DNA from: Morella rubra
Taxonomy: Eukaryota > Streptophyta > Magnoliopsida > Fagales > Myricaceae
DNA: 64,000 bases
Direction of reading: 5' to 3'
NCBI GenBank assembly: GCA_003952965.2
Contig: CM025851.1
Coordinates: forward strand, 1,823,307-1,887,306
Shown here: in pieces, positions 1 to 10,840 of the stretch
Numbering within the stretch: position 1 is the stretch's first letter
How the letters are laid out: each line of letters opens with the position of its first letter
Notes under the pieces: generated by a model
Database searches by the model: none
What the model was told of the DNA's origin: nothing
The model's input: only the letters and a program-made list of their open reading frames with translations
Position numbers and translations under genes: made by a program

Positions 1-1277
1 CTGCTGGTCATGACATCAGTGATGGGGGCCTATTGGTTTGTGCCTTGGAGATGGCATTTGCTGGAAACTATGGCCTTGTCTTGGACTTGGCCACAAAAGG
101 GAAGAGCCTCTTACAAACACTTTTTGCGGAAGAACTTGGACTAATTCTTGAGGTGAGCCAGAAGAACTTGAATATGGTGGCAGGAAAGCTTGGCAGTTTG
201 GGTGTTTCTGCTGAGATCATTGGACAAGTAACTGCCAATCCCTCAATAGAGTTAAAAGTTGACGGACTGACTCATTTGAATGAGGAAACTTTTGTGCTTA
301 GGGACATGTGGGAGGATACCAGTTTTCAGCTGGAGAAGTTCCAGAGATTGCCCACTTGTGTGGAACTGGAGAGAGAAGGGTTGAAATCTAGGCATGAACC
401 TTCATGGGAATTGTCCTTCACTCCTACCTTCACAGAGGAGAAATATATGAATGCAACTTCAAAACCAAGAGTAGCTGTGATCAGAGAAGAAGGGAGCAAT
501 GGGGACCGAGAAATGTCTGCAGCATTTTATGCTGCTGGTTTTGAACCATGGGATGTGACAATGTCAGACCTCCTTAAAGGAGCCATTTCACTGCATGAGT
601 TCCGTGGAATTGTGTTTGTTGGAGGTTTTAGCTATGCTGATGTGCTTGATTCTGCAAAAGGTTGGTCTGCTTCTATACGATTCAATCAGCCCCTTCTAGA
701 ACAATTTCAGGAGTTCTACAAGCGAGCTGATACTTTCAGCCTTGGCGTTTGCAATGGGTGTCAGCTTATGGCTTTGCTGGGGTGGGTCCCAGGTCCCCTG
801 GTTGGTGGTGTACTTGGTGCTGGTGGGGATCCATCTCAGCCAAGGTTCATTCACAATGAATCAGGACGCTTTGAATGTCGCTTCACTAGTGTCTCCATAA
901 GGGACTCCCCTGCTATAATGTTCAAAGGAATGGAGGGTAGTACATTGGGTGTATGGGCTGCTCATGGTGAGGGAAGAGCCTTTTTTCCAGATGATAGTGT
1001 ATTGGATCGTATTCTTCACTCAGATTTGGCCCCAGTAAGATATTGCGATGATGATGGAAATGTAACGGAAACTTACCCGTTCAATGTAAATGGTTCTCCT
1101 TTAGGGGTTGCGGCAATTTGTTCTCCAGATGGAAGGCATCTTGCCATGATGCCTCATCCAGAGCGTTGCTTCTTGATGTGGCAGTTTCCCTGGTATCCGA
1201 AGCAATGGGATGCGGACAAAAAAGGCCCTAGTCCATGGTTGCGCATGTTCCAAAATGCTAGAGAGTGGTGTTCTTAA
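1..1277 (+). CDS. PUR4: Phosphoribosylformylglycinamidine synthase (FGAM synthase), C-terminal part
   Basis: This is the 3' end of a gene that begins before the window. The frame is open from base 3 and reads AGHDISDGGLLVCALEMAF, the conserved catalytic-domain end of the large PurL-type enzyme; the TTG at 33 is not a start. The enzyme converts FGAR plus glutamine to FGAM in purine synthesis, in plastids or mitochondria of plants. The last 270 residues form the class I glutamine amidotransferase domain. The nucleophile cysteine lies in LGVCNGCQLMALLGW (near base 750) and the catalytic His-Glu pair in MMPHPERC (near base 1150). The protein ends in the usual WLRMFQNAREW tail with TAA at 1275-1277. 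All visible sequence is one exon with no frame damage, so the enzyme looks functional. The family call is firm; only the upstream part is missing. Confidence 0.96.
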   Translation, partial: AGHDISDGGLLVCALEMAFAGNYGLVLDLATKGKSLLQTLFAEELGLILEVSQKNLNMVAGKLGSLGVSAEIIGQVTANPSIELKVDGLTHLNEETFVLRDMWEDTSFQLEKFQRLPTCVELEREGLKSRHEPSWELSFTPTFTEEKYMNATSKPRVAVIREEGSNGDREMSAAFYAAGFEPWDVTMSDLLKGAISLHEFRGIVFVGGFSYADVLDSAKGWSASIRFNQPLLEQFQEFYKRADTFSLGVCNGCQLMALLGWVPGPLVGGVLGAGGDPSQPRFIHNESGRFECRFTSVSIRDSPAIMFKGMEGSTLGVWAAHGEGRAFFPDDSVLDRILHSDLAPVRYCDDDGNVTETYPFNVNGSPLGVAAICSPDGRHLAMMPHPERCFLMWQFPWYPKQWDADKKGPSPWLRMFQNAREWCS

Positions 1278-2670
1278 GATGGTTACTACTGTTTCTTTTT
1301 AACGATAGTTTCCTTGTTGAAATACTTACTGGTTCTATATCTATTGTGGATCTACAACGATGTGTTCAATTGGCAGGAGAAATGGCCTTTTGCCAGTCAA
1401 CAGGATGATCTGAATCTTCTTTTATCTTATCAAGTTTAGAGAGATGTCGAGGCTGAAAGTTTCCGTGATTGCCTCTTGTTTCTTCGAATGATAGTTTGCT
1501 AATCCTCAAGTTTGTAAGGAGAGGCATTATAGGTGACCTGATCGAGAAATATCAATACTATCAGATTTAATAACAATAGATCTCCATGCATTTTTATCTG
1601 CTTTCCATGGGGACTATCTTGATCGGATATATTCGATTTCTTAGTGTAAAGTGACAATGCATGGGGTTTTATCTGACCTCCCGTTAATGTGGTACTTGTA
1701 ACACATGGGAGAACTTTTTGAACCACGAAATAGCATCATCTATCCAACCAGTTCTATTTTTTGGATCCTTGTCCAGTGGATGGCTTGATGGATGAATATT
1801 TCTGTTAAGTTAATTGGTGAGACTGATCTCACTATATGTTGTTTTTTTTTTCCTTCTTGTTATAACCTGTGTTGTTCTGACCTGTAGTTTCTAGGTCTAT
1901 ACAATTATGATTCCTTCAAGACTTGTTCCGTTTGGCCTAGTGACCTTTTCAATATTGACGTATTTACAACACTAATATTTTTTATATTTTTTGAAATCGG
2001 ATGCCTGGACTAGTTTAAGCGCACCTCGATTAATTTTGAGGTCTGTACTACAACTCTAATGTTCAGGTGTAGTTGATTGTACCTCGGAGATTTTCAATTT
2101 TTTTTTTCAAAGTCCATTAAACTTGCTACTTACATCTAAGCCATCAGATTTAATCTTATTTTAGGCATATTTAATCAAGATTTGAATGGTTTTGACGTTT
2201 TAATTTGCATTTTATCTTTTAAAAAAGTGATTGTTACATACGCTTGTGCAATAGCTTTTTTTTTTATTTTCTAAGCCAAAAAGACCAGGGACTTATCTTA
2301 AGATGAATATACCTGTAATTAATCTGCATGCCTACTGCCTCTGACTGGACACACTGCATGAGGTACTGTACTGAAGCAGACTAGAAGTTTTCAGACGAGC
2401 ATGATATGCGGTAAAGTGGAGGTAGGAGTTCAAAGATATATAGCGAATTGAATGATCTTTATGTAGTGTTTAACGTAGTAGAAAGAGCTATGGCTGCAAC
2501 TCAAAGCCAGGTCGTCTATATGCTTAAATTCCAAAATCAGGCCTACCACAAAACTTGTTGCCATAGGAAGCCGAAAGGATCCTTATAATATAAACACAAG
2601 CGTTTCGTGATCACAAAGGCTACTAGTAATATAATTTCTAGCTCAGACCCGCGTTGGTGCTGTAGCACAA
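1278..2670. other. Spacer between FGAM synthase and LBD gene, no gene seen
   Basis: The first 150 or so bases are likely 3' UTR of the FGAM synthase gene. The rest is AT-rich with poly-T runs and short reading frames that show no recognisable protein. The bases just above 2671 should hold the 3' UTR of the minus-strand LBD gene. Confidence 0.6.
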
Positions 2671-3406
2671 TCATGGGTAACGATTCAAGTTCTCCTCGTG
2701 TATTCCTTCAAGGAGGCTCTCTAAGAGATATGAGCCAGAGTCATCAAATAAGCTTTGGTTTTCCCATCCACATAATGGAGGAAGCTGTATATCCATCTGG
2801 CTATCGAAGGCTTGGTTGGCAGCTGAACTTCCTGTACTGGTAAGTAATGCAGTTTCTTGATTTTGATAGCATTGTGTGTTCAGGCCGTCGCGTTGCGAAG
2901 AGAATAGTAACTCGTTATATGGGTTGATATTTGCTTGAGAACTTCCACAGCTAGCAACACCTACTGCGAGATTAGCCATTTGGTTCCCAAGCATTTCTAT
3001 CTCCTCCTGTAAGTTTGCAACCTGCAAAGACAGGTAAGCGGTGTACTGCTTTGGTTAATTACTTTATAAAGCTTCAGTGAGAATTTTGGCAGGGTTTGGG
3101 AGAGAAGTTGAAGTAACAGTAGAGGACCTGTTGTTGCAATACAAAGATATCAGCAACACAACCGTAAATAGGATCCCGCACCCGAGCTAGTGCTTCGTAA
3201 GCAATGGTGGCCGCAGCGTCGCTTCGGTTGGGTAGTGGGAGGTGTAATAATAGCTTTGACACGTTACTCGCACCAAACACCTTGTGCACTGCCGCAAAGT
3301 GGGCTGCAGCTTGGTCATAACAAAAGTAAGGAGCAAACACGCATTCGCCGGTGCACTTTCTCCTCAGGAACTTGCACGCTCCACATGAAGAGCCCATCCC
3401 TATCAT
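2671..3406 (-). CDS. LOB-domain (LBD) transcription factor, class I
   Basis: Two exons on the minus strand: 3406..3128 (93 codons) and 3021..2671 (116 codons plus stop). They are joined by a 106-bp intron with CAG|GT donor and GCAG|GT acceptor in phase 0, giving about 209 residues. The LOB domain is complete. It has the zinc-finger-like block C-x2-C-x6-C-x3-C ([15 protein letters not shown], about residues 8-22), the GAS block around [20 protein letters not shown], and the leucine-zipper-like helix that crosses the splice junction ([16 protein letters not shown]). These are plant-specific nuclear DNA-binding proteins acting in organ boundaries and lateral root formation. The domain sequence and single intron resemble the LBD16/18/29 group, but I cannot fix the orthologue. 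The start is the first ATG in frame (MIGMGSS); the second Met, three codons later, is equally possible. Confidence 0.9.
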
Positions 3407-4720
3407 TGTCCTAAGCTTTTCCTTATTTGTTTCAATTGGATTTTCAGTAGTACTAACTCTTGGACTACAGGTTTGTTTAAGTAGTTGTCCAGTTGAGGTA
3501 CTTTTCTTTATAGTTTATAGCCATTACATTCTAAGGTTTGAAGTTTGTTTTGTTGTCTCCAAAGGACATTCTTACTTTTGGTTAAAAAGTATGTTTCTTT
3601 TGGGTCTCCCTGGTGGCCTACATCTTCATTCTTAAATTGGGTAACCTTTACCATTCATGCCCCGAAAGGACTTTATCATTTAAAAAAAAAATCTCCAGGA
3701 ATTAGATCGACTTTGTGATGGAATACCTAATCATTATCGCCATAAGTTGGGCCATGAAGGAGAGAATTCTCGAGCAAGTGTCGTGAGTAAATTCATCCTG
3801 TGCAGACAAGTACAATGGCTGTGTATCCCTCTTGGCAACTATTATGAAAGATCACCGTTTCTTGAGAGAAGATTGATGAGATCCCTCTGCAGGGGAGGCG
3901 CTCACTTTTAGTTGTTAACAGCCTCGTTAAGTATGAAAAATTTTAGATGATTCATTGCATTTTGTCGTAGGACAGTGACACTGAGCACAAAACAACAAGA
4001 GCTTATGGCAGTATAAGAGAGAGCCCACCTGCACAGTCCACAAGAGGATTATTAGATGGCCTATTATTAGGTTCTTTTAATCTGGCTCCACCTGTGCTTG
4101 CCGCTCAACAAATCCTCGTGCAAGTAATTGCATGAGGAAATCATGGGCAGAAAACAAATTAGTAAATAGAAAGAACAAATATAATATAACTTCTGCTTTC
4201 AGTCAAATCATGGATAGCGTCGGTAAATGATGCCTTATGGCTCAAAACAGGGTCTCAACTCTACTCTTAGCTAATGTGAACAAAATTTGCGTACTTTAAT
4301 ATGGCAAACTTCCTGGCTGACGGATTGGATATAGTGTGCCCTGACGCATGGTGGCTTGTCTGGGTGTTACTAATTTCACATAATTGCATATTTAAATTCA
4401 CACTTACGGTTAATCCTTCATTATTGGCATATTTTATCTGTATACTAGATCAGGTTTGGCTGTTGGCCACTTAATTTAAGCATGGGTCAGGGGTGAAGGA
4501 CCCCCCTTCCCCCCTCTTCCTGTCTTCTCAATAGATCAAAAAGGCTTCAATCAGCAGACCTCCAATTCTCTCAAGCCCGAGAGAGAGGCTACCTGTCAGC
4601 AGCAGTTTTTAAATTGCAGACTTTTATTGATCTGTACGCTTCGAGGCTCTAGAAGTAAAGCAGACTTGCTCTAATGTGTGTGCGTGTTGTGATGTGCACC
4701 AACTTTAAATTATCTCTACC
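3407..4720. other. Spacer upstream of LBD gene, no gene seen
   Basis: This holds the likely promoter of the minus-strand LBD gene. Near 4632 a short unit (CTGTACGCTTCGAGGCTC) appears that recurs at 4722 and 5775 at the heads of the repeat copies described next. A C-rich patch lies at about 4500-4520. No convincing coding sequence was found. Confidence 0.5.
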
Positions 4721-4721
4721 G

Positions 4722-6445
4722 CTGTACGCTTCAAGGCTCTAGAAGTAAAGCAGAGTACTTGGCCAATGGCTGCGTGGGTGTGTGTGAGAGAGAGGGTATG
4801 TTGGGAGACAAAACATGCCATTTCCAGTAATGTGAGCTTTGCTTTCTGTCATTTCAGAACTGTGGAAATTTTTTGTTTTGGGCCGAAATACATGTATGAG
4901 AATTGAGAAAGAGACATGGGACGGATGGTGGAGGGAAGCTTTTCGGCTTTTGAGTTAAACGATGAAAGTGCCTTTCTCTATCATGGATCAATTATCACTT
5001 TGTTCCATCTGCAGCTCGAACAAATGTTGTTCCTTTGTGCATTCGCGTGAACCTAAAGACCATAGCTTAAACGAACAAACAAATTATAATGCCTATAGGT
5101 CATGGATGAGACTCAAAATGCCAGTATGTGAATTTGCTGTCATGTGTAGTGAGCTGCGACACTTTAGAATTTTGAACCAATATTTTAGGTCTGCTACCCT
5201 CCGAGTACGCATTAACAAGAAGACTCTAGTTCGGAAAGTTGGTATCAAAGCTAACTTACTCACGAATACCCTAATGGCTGCGTGGGTGTTGTACAGATGA
5301 GGAGAGGGTATGTTGGGAGATTAAAGCATGCCATTACTCCAGATGTGTAGCTTTGCTTTCTGTCATTTCAGAACTGTGGAAATTTTTTGTTTTGGGCCGA
5401 AATACATGTATGAGAATTGATCACATGGGACGGATGGTGGAGGGAAGCTTTCGGCTTTTGAGTTAAACGATTTGCCTTTCTCTATCAATCAATTATCACT
5501 TTGTGACATCTGCAGCTCGAACAAATGTTGTTCCTTTGTGATTCTCGTGAACCTGCCGCTATAGCTGTAAACAAAACTGATAGGCCTATTGTCTCGAGGC
5601 TCAGGTGAAATCAACATAAAGGCAAACCTGTAATCGGGCAGAAAAACTGGTGTTTCACTGGACAGGGATACATTATGGAGCACGCACTAATGACAACGCA
5701 TGTGACGGAGATAATGAAACTACATGACTGATCAGTTCTTCTCTTGCAGAATAAGGCTCTTATAATGTGATGTGGCTGTACGCTTCAAGGCTCTAGAAGT
5801 AGTACTTGGCCAATGGCTGCGATGCAGTAATGTGAGCTTTGCTTTCTGTCATTTCAGAAGGAAATTTTTTGTTTTGGGCCGAAATACATGTATGAGAATT
5901 ACATGGGACGGATGGTGGAGGGAAGCTTTTCGGCTTTTGAGTTAAACGATGAAAGTGCCTTTCTCTATCATGGATCAATTATCACTTTGTTCCATCTGCA
6001 GCTCGAACAAATGTTGTTCCTTTGTGCATTCGCGTGAACCTAAAGACCATAGCTTAAACGAACAAACAAATTATAATGCCTATAGGTCATGGATGAGACT
6101 CAAAATTTTGCCAGTATGTGCCAGCGGAATTTGCTGTCATCAACCCAAAGCCCGTGTAGCTTCACAACTCTAAATCGGAAGCTGCTGGATTTGGACACTT
6201 CTAGACTCATCCTTCACGCACTAACCCGGCTGAACCAATATTTTGAAGGTCTAATAATGAAGTTGCTACGAACTGTTGATTATTCTCCGAGTTTAATCTT
6301 CAAGGCACTTCATAATTGTGTGTTTACATGGACAATAACAGCCTGTGAGAAGACTACGCGATTCCAAGTTCGGAATTCAGTTGGTATCAAATCCGGACTA
6401 ACCTGACGGCGCAGTTGGGTTGGGGGTGCCCCACTTACTCGGAGT
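4722..6445 (+). repeat. Local threefold repeat, copies about 4722-5273, 5274-5772 and 5773-6445
   Basis: Three direct copies share long stretches, such as TTTGTTTTGGGCCGAAATAC (near 4878, 5388 and 5867) and GATGGTGGAGGGAAGCTTT (near 4925, 5434 and 5911). The copies differ mainly by many small insertions and deletions of about 3-35 bases rather than by substitutions; copy 1 lacks several short pieces present in copy 3. Short frames beginning MKVPFSIMDQLSLCS occur in copies 1 and 3 but break in copy 2 and resemble nothing I know, so I treat the unit as non-coding. The origin is unknown. Confidence 0.75.
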
Positions 6446-7340
6446 ATATTAAAAAGGAGTTGGTCCGAAGGGCTCTCTACCTTGGATGGGTTTCTAGTCA
6501 TAAAAACAAAAAAAAACAAAAAACAAAAAACAAAAAGAACAAAGAACTTGTTTCCAACACATTTTCTGAATGGACTTGTGAAGGAGTCGGTTAGTTTGTG
6601 AGAGAAATACGGGTATACAGATGAGGCCTAATCATCAGAACTAAGAGGATCTATATATAGGCTGGAAAGGCCCAGCAGGTGGCCCAAGCAGATATTCAAG
6701 GCCTTAGTCCAGATTCTGAGTTATGGGCCTAGAGATGTACTAAAACCAGTTATTAATTAATATTTGTAAAAGAGATTAACATAATATTTGCATATTTTCT
6801 TAACCTAAATCATGTCCCAGTACTGTGGTCTGTGCGCCCAATTGTTTTGTATTAAATTGACCGTATTTTCAAAGTCCCAGCTAAACTTTGTTTGAAGATT
6901 CTACCTCAGGATCTATATATTTGTAGCTGGTAGGTTTTCATATATATATATATATATATAAAAGAGTATTATAACTCTACATTAAAAACAAATTGCATGG
7001 TAGTTGTGGGAAAATATGCCCCTCTCTTATGCCACAAAAACCATCCGAAATTTTGTCCAAAATTTTTTTTGATTCCCTGATCACCACATATTCTAATTTC
7101 TCTAGTCCTGAAGAAACATAATTGCTATTTTATCCTTTTCCAAATTATATACCTTCCAGATCAAGTCGTGTAAGTAGGACCCGTCGCAACCCCATCCAGC
7201 ACGAGACTCACCTCAAATAGAATTATTGCTACATAATTGAAACCAGAATCATGAATCACAAACTTATAAATCACCTCATCTCATGCATTTTTCTTTTGCT
7301 TTCAAAAATCAGGACCAGAGCGTTCTGTTCTGTTCCTTTG
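6446..7340. other. Spacer upstream of Rubisco activase, AT-rich
   Basis: Contains an A/C-rich simple stretch at about 6508-6545 and an (AT)n microsatellite at about 6940-6960. No gene was seen. Confidence 0.55.
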
Positions 7341-7352
7341 CTTGTCGTAATA

Positions 7353-7454
7353 GATAAAACCCAATTTTAAGTGGAGAAGAAAGAAGCTTCAATGCTAGCC
7401 TCAAGGACCAATGAGGACACCAAAAGTTTCAAGCACAGTAACGCTTGCCACGTG
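7353..7454 (+). promoter_or_regulatory. Light-response elements of the Rubisco activase promoter (I-box-like and G-box)
   Basis: A GATAAAA I-box-like element lies at 7353-7359 and a perfect G-box CACGTG at 7449-7454, about 215 bp upstream of the ATG. Paired I-box and G-box sites are known from light-regulated photosynthesis genes such as rbcS. A CTATAAGT at about 7540 could serve as the TATA box. The functional role is inferred from position and motif only. Confidence 0.5.
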
Positions 7455-7667
7455 TAAGCCAGGCAATCTTGAGTGTGTGGCCGTTAAGAATTCAAAGACC
7501 TATCCTCTGGATATCAATTTCTGTACACTCAAACAGACTACTATAAGTCCTCACCATTACCCACAGTTCATCTCCTCAAAGATCTATCTGCATTAGCTTG
7601 CAGTGTAGTGCCTCTGTCTATTCCGCAACTCCTCCACTAGATCGCAGCAGTCCAATCTTAGATATCA

Positions 7668-10232
7668 ATGGCTGCAGCCGTCTCCACCATTGGAGCTGTC
7701 AACCGAGCACCGGTATGGTTTCTTTCCCTGAATTTGAACTATATACATATTATTTATGAATATACCATCATAAATATAACTTATGGCCAATCTTTTATAC
7801 TCAGTGTAACAATTGTGTCCAAGTTTGTATATACACATTTATAGGTATCTATGACGTCTGTCTATCTTTTTTCTAGGAACTCCATCTGTGCATATATTAA
7901 GCATAGTATATTTCGAATGCATCCATGAAGGGGATCTATGCATGCACTTGTGGCCTAAAATTATGTTTATTTAAAAGGAAAAAGAGCGACATTAGTGTGC
8001 CTTTCTTTAATTTTCCTAATTTTTATTTTGATAGACGAGGATCTTTTTGCTGATCAAACAAATCTGGAAGCCTTTAAGCTGATTTATGTGGTCGCCCTTG
8101 CATGAGTATGCCTTTACTTAGGGATATAAAAAATTCGTTTTGTAACTGAAGAACCGTGTGGTTTCTGTTAATGCAGCTGAGCTTAAACAGCTCTGGTGCT
8201 GGAGCTTCAGTTCCAAGCTCGACCTTCTTGGGCAGCAGCTTGAAGAAGGTAACCTCAAGATTCACCAACTCCAAGATTTCCACTGGGAGCTTCAAGGTTG
8301 TTGCAGAGGTTGACGAGGGCAAGCAGACCAACAAGGACAAATGGTCAGGCCTTGCTTATGACACATCCGATGATCAGCAAGACATCACCAGAGGAAAGGG
8401 TATGGTTGACTCACTCTTCCAGGCTCCCATGGAAACTGGAACTCACTACGCCGTCATGAGCTCTTACGAATACATCAGCACTGGAATGCGCCAGTAAGAG
8501 AACCTCTACTAACGATTCCTTATGATTGATTGTATTTGATTTCTTACGATGTTGATTTTGATCACGAGCTGCTGCTGATGCTTTAGGTACAACCTGGACA
8601 ACAACATGGATGGTTTTTACATTGCACCTGCGTTCATGGACAAGCTTGTTGTTCACATCACCAAGAACTTCATGACCCTGCCTAACATCAAGGTATATTG
8701 AGAACGGTTCGATGTACTACTTCAGTCAATTTTCAGTCTGCTCAACTACTACACTAGGAGTGGAAGAATTAACTTCGACTTTATTACAGATTCCACTCAT
8801 TTTGGGTATTTGGGGAGGTAAAGGACAGGGGAAATCTTTCCAGTGCGAGCTTGTCTTTGCCAAGATGGGAATCAAGTTAGTTCGAATTCCTTTAACTTTT
8901 TTGTGTTTATGTTTTTCAGCCACAATATACTTGAGGACTTTTGTTCACGTTAAAATTCTAACTCTACTAGAAATGCTTTTGCTTTTGACATGTTGATCTT
9001 AATTTGCAAATAATGAAAATTTTCAGCCCCATCATGATGAGTGCTGGAGAACTGGAAAGTGGGAACGCAGGAGAGCCTGCAAAGTTGATCAGGCAAAGGT
9101 ACCGTGAGGCATCTGATATAATCAGGAAGGGAAAGATGTGCTGCCTCTTCATCAACGATCTCGATGCAGGAGCTGGTCGGATGGGAGGAACCACCCAATA
9201 CACTGTCAACAACCAAATGGTTAATGCCACTCTCATGAACATAGCTGACAACCCAACAAATGTCCAGCTGCCCGGTATGTACAACAAGGAGGAGAACCCT
9301 CGTGTCCCCATCATAGTCACCGGAAACGACTTCTCAACATTGTATGCTCCTCTCATCCGTGACGGTCGTATGGAGAAATTTTACTGGGCACCTACCAGGG
9401 ATGACCGTGTTGGTGTCTGCAAAGGGATCTTCCGTTCTGACAAAATTGCTCCTGATGACATTGTCAAGCTTGTTGACGCCTTCCCAGGCCAATCAATCGG
9501 TAAGTTACCAATTACTAGAAGGATAAATTTTTTCAGGGCCGGACATGGAATTTGATTCGGAAGTGGCTTCATATTGGTCAGTCTGATCGATAACATTTAT
9601 CCTACTGTTGCTTTTGAAGATTTCTTTGGTGCCCTAAGGGCCAGAGTTTATGATGATGAAGTGAGAAAGTGGATTTCCGGCGTTGGGGTAGACACGATTG
9701 GGAAGAAACTTGTGAACTCAAAGGAAGGACCCCCAACATTCGAGCAGCCCCAGATGACCCTCGAGAAGCTCATGGAGTACGGAAACATGCTCGTCCAAGA
9801 GCAAGAGAACGTGAAGAGAGTCCAACTTGCCGACAAGTACATGAGCGAGGCAGCACTTGGAGATGCCAATCAGGATGCTATTAAAAGTGGAACTTTCTAT
9901 GGTTAGCTCTTGATCCTAAAGACCTTGATGGGAGGTTTGGATCCTTCTTTTCGTAAATTTATCCGCATATTTATACACGCAGCTGAGGACCATGCCTCAT
10001 GAAGAAGCGGACATGCCCAGGCCCAGTGCCACTCACCCAGATTAAATATGAAAGTTCATTAAGAGTGACCAACTGCAATTTTTATCAGCTCATGAATTTG
10101 TGATCTTTCCGCGCAGGCAAAGCGGCCCAACAAGTGAAAATTCCTGTACCCGAAGGTTGTACTGATCCAAATGCAGCAAACTTTGACCCAACTGCAAGAA
10201 GCGACGATGGAAGCTGCACGTACAAATTTTAG
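7668..10232 (+). CDS. RCA: Rubisco activase, chloroplast (alpha isoform, with beta by alternative splicing)
   Basis: Seven coding exons: 7668-7712, 8177-8493, 8587-8692, 8790-8875, 9027-9499, 9620-9901 and 10117-10232. All have GT/AG borders and phases agree, giving 474 residues. The AAA+ ATPase releases inhibitory sugar phosphates from Rubisco in the chloroplast stroma. The N-terminus [15 protein letters not shown] plus a Ser/Thr-rich stretch is a transit peptide. The P-loop GGKGQGKS is in exon 4, the Walker B region [11 protein letters not shown] in exon 5, and [18 protein letters not shown] opens exon 6. The last exon encodes the alpha-specific tail with two cysteines (EGCTDPN and GSCTYKF), the thioredoxin-f redox switch. 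If the last intron is not removed, translation stops at TAG 9904-9906 and yields the 437-residue beta form. The protein is complete and intact. Confidence 0.97.
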
Positions 10233-10840
10233 GTCTTCTCTAGGTATTCGGCGGAAGGAAGAAACGGTGACTAATTAAGGATGTTAAATGAACAATATTG
10301 TTTTTACCATGTTTGAATGGTTTGATATCCTGTAATTTTGTGTTATATCTTGTACTGTTTCCAGTCTTAAATCTAGGTGCTTTCTTCTTACCACCAGTTT
10401 TTTCTTCCTTCTATTGCAACTGGCCACTATTTCTACCCGTTGTTCTTCTTTGGCGAAAGTTCTCTGCAAAACCTAATCGTCTTATCTTCAATCCCAGTTG
10501 GTCGCGTAATACACACTCGATGTATAATAAGATATTTTCCCCCTGTTAATCCTCATGCGATTTTAAATGGTTGCGTTCTTGGATTGTGAAACAAACAATT
10601 CTGTTTCCGCCGGGTATGAGAGCTAACAGAAGTTGCATTTCATATACGCTTCGTTGAATTTGCTTTTTATGAGGCAATATTTAAAAAGAAAACAAAAAGA
10701 TAAACCAATTGAAACAGGCCCACGCACTTGGACAAAAACAGCAACTTTTATGAGAGAATTCATCCATTGAAACAGAAACTCTTTCGTATTGGGTTCTGGC
10801 AAATAAAAGCCCGTACTTAGACGAGTCCAGACCCACTCTT
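10233..10840. other. 3' UTR and spacer after Rubisco activase
   Basis: The activase 3' UTR covers roughly the first 300 bases. Short reading frames here have no recognisable product. Confidence 0.5.

Noticed and set aside
4962..6406. Frames starting MKVPFSIMDQLSLCS in the threefold repeat
   Set aside because: The frame is lost in copy 2 and the copies diverge by non-triplet indels, which is not expected for a coding unit.
8726..9596. Several minus-strand frames across Rubisco activase exons
   Set aside because: They are shadows of the activase exons; the + strand exons explain the sequence fully.
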